A stretch of DNA of 64,000 nt, from positions 1 through 64,000 of the forward strand of contig NZ_JFYN01000042.1 of assembly GCF_000631985.1 (NCBI RefSeq), given 5' to 3'. Positions 59,960 to 64,000 of this stretch are shown here, piece after piece (the stretch's first letter is position 1; each line of letters begins with the position of its first letter). The notes under the pieces were generated by a model. It made no database searches. It was given only the letters and a program-made list of their open reading frames with translations, and was not told where the DNA came from. Source of the DNA: Pseudomonas sp. RIT288 (GTDB lineage: Bacteria > Pseudomonadota > Gammaproteobacteria > Pseudomonadales > Pseudomonadaceae). The position numbers and the translations under genes were made by a program.

Positions 59960-60373
59960 TCAGTGCAGACGTGGCGCCTTGGACTTGAACGCGCTGTCGA
60001 CACAGTCAAGCAACTGGCCGATGGCCCACGGCTTTTTGATGAACGCCACCGGATGCTTGACCCCGGAAGTCTCCGGGGTTTCATAACCGGACATGACCAT
60101 CACCGGTTTGTCCGGCCAGCGCTCGCCGACCAGATTGGCCAGCCCCGCTCCGTTGATTTCACCGGGCATGGTGATATCGGTGAGCAGCAGCGCGACGTCC
60201 GGCGCGTGCTCTTCCAGATACAGCTTGGCTGCATCCGCGCTGGTTTGCGGCTCGACCTTGAAACCTTCCTCCTGAAGAATTTCGCAGAGAAACTCCAGAA
60301 TCAACGGGTCGTCCTCAACCACCAGAATCAACCCGCCAGGAAGGAGCGCGCTCGGTGTCGGTGTTGGACTCAT
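59960..60373 (-). CDS. Single-domain response regulator
   Basis: Stand-alone receiver of 137 residues: LILVVEDDPLILEFLCEILQEEGF, phospho-acceptor region ALLLTDITMPGEINGAGLANLV and the Lys in FIKKPWAIGQLL. There is no output domain, so it probably relays phosphate or acts by protein contact. No kinase is adjacent. The start at 60373 is chosen because GGGAG lies upstream. Confidence 0.88.
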   Translation of the reverse strand: MSPTPTPSALLPGGLILVVEDDPLILEFLCEILQEEGFKVEPQTSADAAKLYLEEHAPDVALLLTDITMPGEINGAGLANLVGERWPDKPVMVMSGYETPETSGVKHPVAFIKKPWAIGQLLDCVDSAFKSKAPRLH

Positions 60374-60572
60374 GAACTGGCACTCCCTGAATTGCATTAA
60401 CGACTTAGCGGCTCGAATCCGCTGCTTATCTGGTATGAGCAGCGCGCCCTGCATAAATTCATTTTTGATACAGGTCTTTTCTTAACAGTCATCAATGGCC
60501 TTGGCTGACGGGCGTTCGCCAGACAGTTTTTGTGGTTAAAATGCCGGCCCTTTTGCTTGCTGACCGTGACTG

Positions 60573-61514
60573 ATGAACCCTGAAGCCCTCGCCACCCTCC
60601 GCGCCCATTTGTTGCCTGCACTGGCGGCCGCCCCGAGCGAAACCCGTCGCCTGTTCCATGGCCGCGGACGTTGCTGGCCGGGGCTGGAGCAATTGACGGT
60701 GGACTGGCTGCAAGGCGTAGTGCTGGTGTCGCTGTTCAAGGAACCGCTGCCCGAACAGCTCGAAGCGCTCAAGCAATTGCTGCTCGACATCAGCCGCTCG
60801 GCCGAGTGGCAGCAGTCCGCTGCCCACACCTTGCTGGTGCAACATCGTTACCTGCCGCAGAGCACCGCCGAATGGTTGCTGGGGGATGAAATCGACGAGA
60901 TGAGCATCGTCGAGGGCGGCTTGCACTACCGCGTCGATCTCGGTCGCAAGCAGAACGCCGGGCTGTTTCTCGACATGCGCTATGGACGCAACTGGGTGCG
61001 TGAGCAGGCAGCGGGCAAACGCGTGCTGAACCTGTTTGCCTACACCTGCGGTTTTTCCGTGGCGGCCATCGAAGGCGGCGCCAGCCATGTGGTCAACCTC
61101 GACATGTCCCGCGCCGCGCTGAGCCGTGGTCGCGACAATCACCGGTTGAACGGGCATGACCTGAGCAAGGTGAGTTTCCTTGGCCACGACCTGTTCAAGT
61201 CGTGGGGCAAGGTGATCAACAGCGGCCCGTACGATCTGGTGATCATCGACCCGCCATCGTTCCAGAAAGGCAGTTTTCTGCTGACCAAGGATTACCAGCG
61301 CGTGCTCCGCCGCTTGCCGGAACTGCTGACAGCGAACGGCACGGTGCTGGCGTGCATGAATGATCCGTCGTTCGGTTCGGACTTTTTGATCGACGGCGTG
61401 ACGCAAGAAGCGCCGAGTCTGCGCTTTGAGCAGCGGTTGGAGAATCCGCCGGAGTTTCCGGATATTGATCCTGAAAGTGGCCTGAAGGCGCTTGTCTTCA
61501 AACGCACAGAGTGA
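60573..61514 (+). CDS. Class I SAM-dependent methyltransferase, RlmK/RlmI-like
   Basis: Protein of 313 residues. Central block NAGLFLDMRYGRNWVREQAAGKRVLNLFAYTCGFSVAAIEGGASHVVNLDMSRAALSRGRDNHRLNG binds SAM; the catalytic IIDPPSFQKGSF is the N/DPPF-like motif of base methyltransferases. The family includes the 23S rRNA methyltransferases. No PUA or THUMP domain is present, so the RNA target remains open. Confidence 0.85.
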   Translation: MNPEALATLRAHLLPALAAAPSETRRLFHGRGRCWPGLEQLTVDWLQGVVLVSLFKEPLPEQLEALKQLLLDISRSAEWQQSAAHTLLVQHRYLPQSTAEWLLGDEIDEMSIVEGGLHYRVDLGRKQNAGLFLDMRYGRNWVREQAAGKRVLNLFAYTCGFSVAAIEGGASHVVNLDMSRAALSRGRDNHRLNGHDLSKVSFLGHDLFKSWGKVINSGPYDLVIIDPPSFQKGSFLLTKDYQRVLRRLPELLTANGTVLACMNDPSFGSDFLIDGVTQEAPSLRFEQRLENPPEFPDIDPESGLKALVFKRTE

Positions 61515-61535
61515 CCTTGCACCCCGCCCGCCCCC

Positions 61536-61626
61536 TGTAGGAGTGAGCCTGCTCGCGATAGCGGTGTGTCATTCAACCTTGTTCTGGATAAACAGACGCT
61601 ATCGCGAGCAGGCTCACTCCTACAGG
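61536..61626. repeat. REPIN, family A
   Basis: Inverted family A pair between the methyltransferase and the convergent LuxR gene. Confidence 0.85.
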
Positions 61627-61641
61627 GGGGGTTGTGCTGAG

Positions 61642-62421
61642 TCAGGCAGTGGGTGGGCGCAGCACCAGCGCAAACAGCTCGCCATGCCCGGTCACATTGA
61701 GCTTGTGATAGAGATTGCGCCGATGCACCTTTACCGTCTCCGGCGATATGCCCATCTGCTGAGCGATGGCCTTGCTCGAGAAGCCCTGCAGAATCAGCCG
61801 CGCGGTGTCGACTTCACGGGCGGTCAGGCGCGCATCGAAGCGATCGAGCAGCGTCGCCAGATCCCCCGCCACTGGCTCGGTGCCAGTCCCTTGCGGCGGC
61901 AATAGCTGCACATGGCGACGCATCGCCGCCAGCACCCAGTCGCGCACACACAGCAGACGGCCCTGCTCGGCCAGATCGAAAGGTGTCGAACGTCCGAGTG
62001 ACAGGCCAAGCACCCCGCCCTCGATGTTGATCATGAACTGCAACTCGTCCTCACCGACCACCGAGCGAAAGTAGCTCTGGTAATACTCGCTGTGCAGAAA
62101 CTGGTCCGGCGCCACCGAGGCCAGGCTGTGCAGGCCGTCGGCGATCCCGGTCGTGGCGGTTTGATAAAACGGATCGAGCAGGTACATGCCGGCGCTGTAG
62201 CTGGCCAGTTCTTCCTGTTCATCGGCGCGACCCTTACTGTCGAAGTCGATCAGCAACTGCGGCGCCTGCCCCGCCTTCATCAGCGCCACCAGCGCGTTGT
62301 CCAGCGGCACCAGCAGGCGCAACGTGTCGACCAGCGCCCGCCAGAAGCCCTCCTGCCCGACTGTGGCGAACACCCGCGCCAGACTTTGATGCACCGGCAA
62401 CTCCTGCAACAACGCGTCCAC
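61642..62421 (-). CDS. LuxR-family transcriptional regulator
   Basis: Regulator of 259 residues with a C-terminal LuxR helix-turn-helix (LTAREVDTARLILQGFSSKAIAQQMGISPETVKVHRRNLYHKL). The N-terminal 170 residues are not a receiver and lack the conserved acyl-homoserine-lactone-binding set, so the inducer is unknown. The start is GTG with AAAGGGG upstream. It is divergent from the binding-protein gene at 62533 and may control it and the following peptidase. Confidence 0.87.
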   Translation of the reverse strand: MDALLQELPVHQSLARVFATVGQEGFWRALVDTLRLLVPLDNALVALMKAGQAPQLLIDFDSKGRADEQEELASYSAGMYLLDPFYQTATTGIADGLHSLASVAPDQFLHSEYYQSYFRSVVGEDELQFMINIEGGVLGLSLGRSTPFDLAEQGRLLCVRDWVLAAMRRHVQLLPPQGTGTEPVAGDLATLLDRFDARLTAREVDTARLILQGFSSKAIAQQMGISPETVKVHRRNLYHKLNVTGHGELFALVLRPPTA

Positions 62422-62532
62422 GCACTACCCCTTTTGAGTAACCCATGATGGGAATGGGTCAGGCGTGCCCGCCCCGATAGGCTGAGCACTCCTGTCAATC
62501 ACCGGCCTGCCGCAGGCCAGGAGTGCCGCATC

Positions 62533-63648
62533 ATGCGTTGTCGTCGTGGCTATATCAACCGGGGCATCAACCTTGGCCTGCTCGCCTGTCTGGGCGTCGC
62601 ATCCGCCGCCAGTGCCGCCGACACACCGAGCGTGCATGTCTACAACTGGTACGACTACATCGGCCCCACGACCTTGGCTGACTTCAAGCGCGACAGCGGC
62701 ATTCAGCCGGTTTACGACACGTTCGACAGCGCCGAAGTGCTCGAAGGCAAACTGCTGACCAGCCGCAGCGGTTACGACGTGGTGGTGGCGAGCAACTTCA
62801 GCCTGCCGACGCTGATCAAGGCCGGCGCCCTCGCCCCGCTGCCGCGCGATCAGCTGCCGGGCTGGAACAATCTCGACAGCGGTCTGCTGAGCAAACTGGC
62901 CAACAACGACCCCGGCAATCTATACGCCGTGCCGTACCTGTGGGGCACCAACGGCATCGGCTACAACGTCGACAAGGTGCGTGCCGCGCTCGGCGACAAG
63001 GCGCCGCTGGATTCGTGGGATCTGGTGTTCAAGGAAGAGAACCTCGCCAAACTTGGCCAGTGCGGGGTGGCGATGCTCGATTCGCCGTCGGAAATGCTCC
63101 CGGTAGCGCTGCACTACCTCGGGCTGCCGCCCAACAGCACCAATCCCGAGGACTATCAGAAAGCCGAAGCGCTGCTGCTCAAATTGCGCCCGCACATTGC
63201 CTACTTCAACTCGTCGAAATTCATCAGTGACCTGTCCAACGGCAACATCTGCGTGGCGGTGGGCTGGTCCGGGGCGATGCTCGAAGCCAAGACCAACGCC
63301 GAGCAGGCCAACAACGGCGTGAAGATCGCCTACAGCCTGCCCAAGGAAGGCGCGCCGGTGTGGTTCGACACGCTGGTGCTGCTCAAGGATGCGCCGAACC
63401 GCGCTCAGGGCCTGGCGTTCATCGACTACCTGCTGCGCCCGGAAGTCATCGCGCCGGTCAGCGATCACCTGTCGTACCCCAACGGCAATCGTGCGGCGAC
63501 GCCCCTGGTGGCCGCGGCCACGCGGGATAACCCGGCGGTGTATCCGTCCGCGGCGGCGATGGCCACGTTGTACACCCTGGAGCCGCTGCCCAAAGCCACC
63601 GAACGCGTGCGCACGCGGGTGTGGAGCAAGGTAAAGAACGGCCAGTAA
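62533..63648 (+). CDS. PotF/SpuD-like polyamine-binding periplasmic protein
   Basis: Exported binding protein of 371 residues. Signal peptide to SAASAAD, then VHVYNWYDYIGPTTLADFKRDSGIQPVYDTFDSAEVLEGKLLTSRSGYDVVVASN, YLWGTNGIGYNVDKV and ICVAVGWSGAMLEAK, all standard PotF features. No ABC permease or ATPase genes follow inside the window; the next gene is a peptidase, so transport partners may be elsewhere. Confidence 0.9.
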   Translation: MRCRRGYINRGINLGLLACLGVASAASAADTPSVHVYNWYDYIGPTTLADFKRDSGIQPVYDTFDSAEVLEGKLLTSRSGYDVVVASNFSLPTLIKAGALAPLPRDQLPGWNNLDSGLLSKLANNDPGNLYAVPYLWGTNGIGYNVDKVRAALGDKAPLDSWDLVFKEENLAKLGQCGVAMLDSPSEMLPVALHYLGLPPNSTNPEDYQKAEALLLKLRPHIAYFNSSKFISDLSNGNICVAVGWSGAMLEAKTNAEQANNGVKIAYSLPKEGAPVWFDTLVLLKDAPNRAQGLAFIDYLLRPEVIAPVSDHLSYPNGNRAATPLVAAATRDNPAVYPSAAAMATLYTLEPLPKATERVRTRVWSKVKNGQ

Positions 63649-63723
63649 AACCAGCACATCTCCCCAGCAGGCTCACTCCTGCAAGGTCCGTGAATCCTTC
63701 AGATTTTTATAGAGAGACAGCCC

Positions 63724-64000
63724 ATGAAACCCCGTGCCCGTGACCTCAACATCCGCATCGGCCAGCTGCAACCCGGCCCACTCAACGCCATCACCGACGT
63801 CCCCGGCGTGCGCGTCGGCCACAGTAACGTGCGTGGCCGCAGCGACAGCGGACGCGACATCTGCACCGGCGTCACAGTGATCGAACCGCGTCGCGGCTCG
63901 ACCAACCAGCAGCCGTGTTTCGCCGGCGTGCATGTGCTCAACGGCAATGGCGATGCCACCGGCCTTGAGTGGATCCGCGAGGCCGGGCTGCTGACCAGTC
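63724..64000 (+). CDS. P1-family aminopeptidase (DmpA type), truncated by the window end
   Basis: The first 92 residues, MKPRARDLNIRIGQLQPGPLNAITDVPGVRVGHSNV, then CTGVTVIEPRRGSTNQQPCFAGVHVLNGNGDATGLEWIREAGLLTS, match the N-terminal part of DmpA/L-aminopeptidase-D-esterase proteins, which cleave themselves into two chains. The autocatalytic serine would lie beyond the window. It follows the binding protein by 75 bases on the same strand, across half a REP unit near 63666-63683, and may act on the transported amine conjugate or peptide. Confidence 0.88.
   Translation, partial: MKPRARDLNIRIGQLQPGPLNAITDVPGVRVGHSNVRGRSDSGRDICTGVTVIEPRRGSTNQQPCFAGVHVLNGNGDATGLEWIREAGLLTS

Noticed and set aside
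2722..61626. Regular spaced inverted repeats considered as CRISPR
   Set aside because: They are dispersed one per gap, form hairpins, lack spacer arrays and have no cas genes.

Overview
The window is chromosomal DNA of a Pseudomonas of the fluorescens group. The evidence is high-GC coding sequence, a complete hcnABC cyanide operon with its RsmA-type leader motif, the bkd branched-chain keto-acid dehydrogenase operon beside its Lrp-type regulator, Pseudomonas-typical families (DUF1652, OprD porin, RcnB), and about twenty REP/REPIN-like inverted repeats in nearly every intergenic gap. No rRNA, tRNA, CRISPR, IS element or phage was recognised.

Layout. 1-740: five and a third copies of a 69-bp tandem repeat, then a non-coding-looking dispersed element. 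744-3130: a DUF1652 protein, a three-PAS LuxR regulator and a small orphan gene. 3240-11791: a reductive pyrimidine catabolism island with carbamoyl-beta-alanine amidase and NCS1 permease on one strand, divergent from dihydropyrimidinase and PreT/PreA, plus a RutR-like TetR regulator. 11930-17179: copC-copD, an EmrAB-like efflux pair with a palindromic operator candidate, and a polysaccharide deacetylase. 17351-23587: uronate uptake and oxidation (OprD porin, uronate dehydrogenase, SMP-30 lactonase, TRAP transporter), with a shared operator candidate before the porin and the dehydrogenase.

23779-27295 is a sulfide/persulfide detoxification module: TauE exporter, type II sulfide:quinone oxidoreductase, two-cysteine ArsR sensor and persulfide-dioxygenase-like protein. 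27298-34191 holds bkdR, bkdA1-bkdA2-bkdB-lpdV and ilvE, so branched-chain amino acid transamination and oxidation lie together. 34328-36366 is a poorly understood DNA-repair-like pair (DUF4130 and radical SAM). 36475-39629 has an ArsR regulator, a divergent P450 and dmeR-dmeF metal efflux. 40093-41671 holds an FKBP isomerase and a PAS-GGDEF cyclase.

41674-44083 is the most unusual part: an AT-richer two-gene divergent island. It encodes a 585-residue protein with an Mrr-like PD-(D/E)XK nuclease signature and a 162-residue protein with a C-x-C-C-x-H motif; a perfect 16-bp palindrome lies between them. It is a candidate undescribed defence or conflict module. 44163-49931: an RcnB-like protein, an MHS transporter with a periplasmic binding protein and LysR regulator, and a Kef-type antiporter. 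50104-53300: hcnABC with leader motif and Anr box. 53492-64000: a 24-residue membrane peptide, a membrane protein, a two-component system, SRPBCC and SDR proteins, an ICMT-like methyltransferase, a HAD phosphatase, a receiver protein, an RlmK-like methyltransferase, a LuxR regulator, a PotF-like binding protein and a truncated P1-family peptidase.
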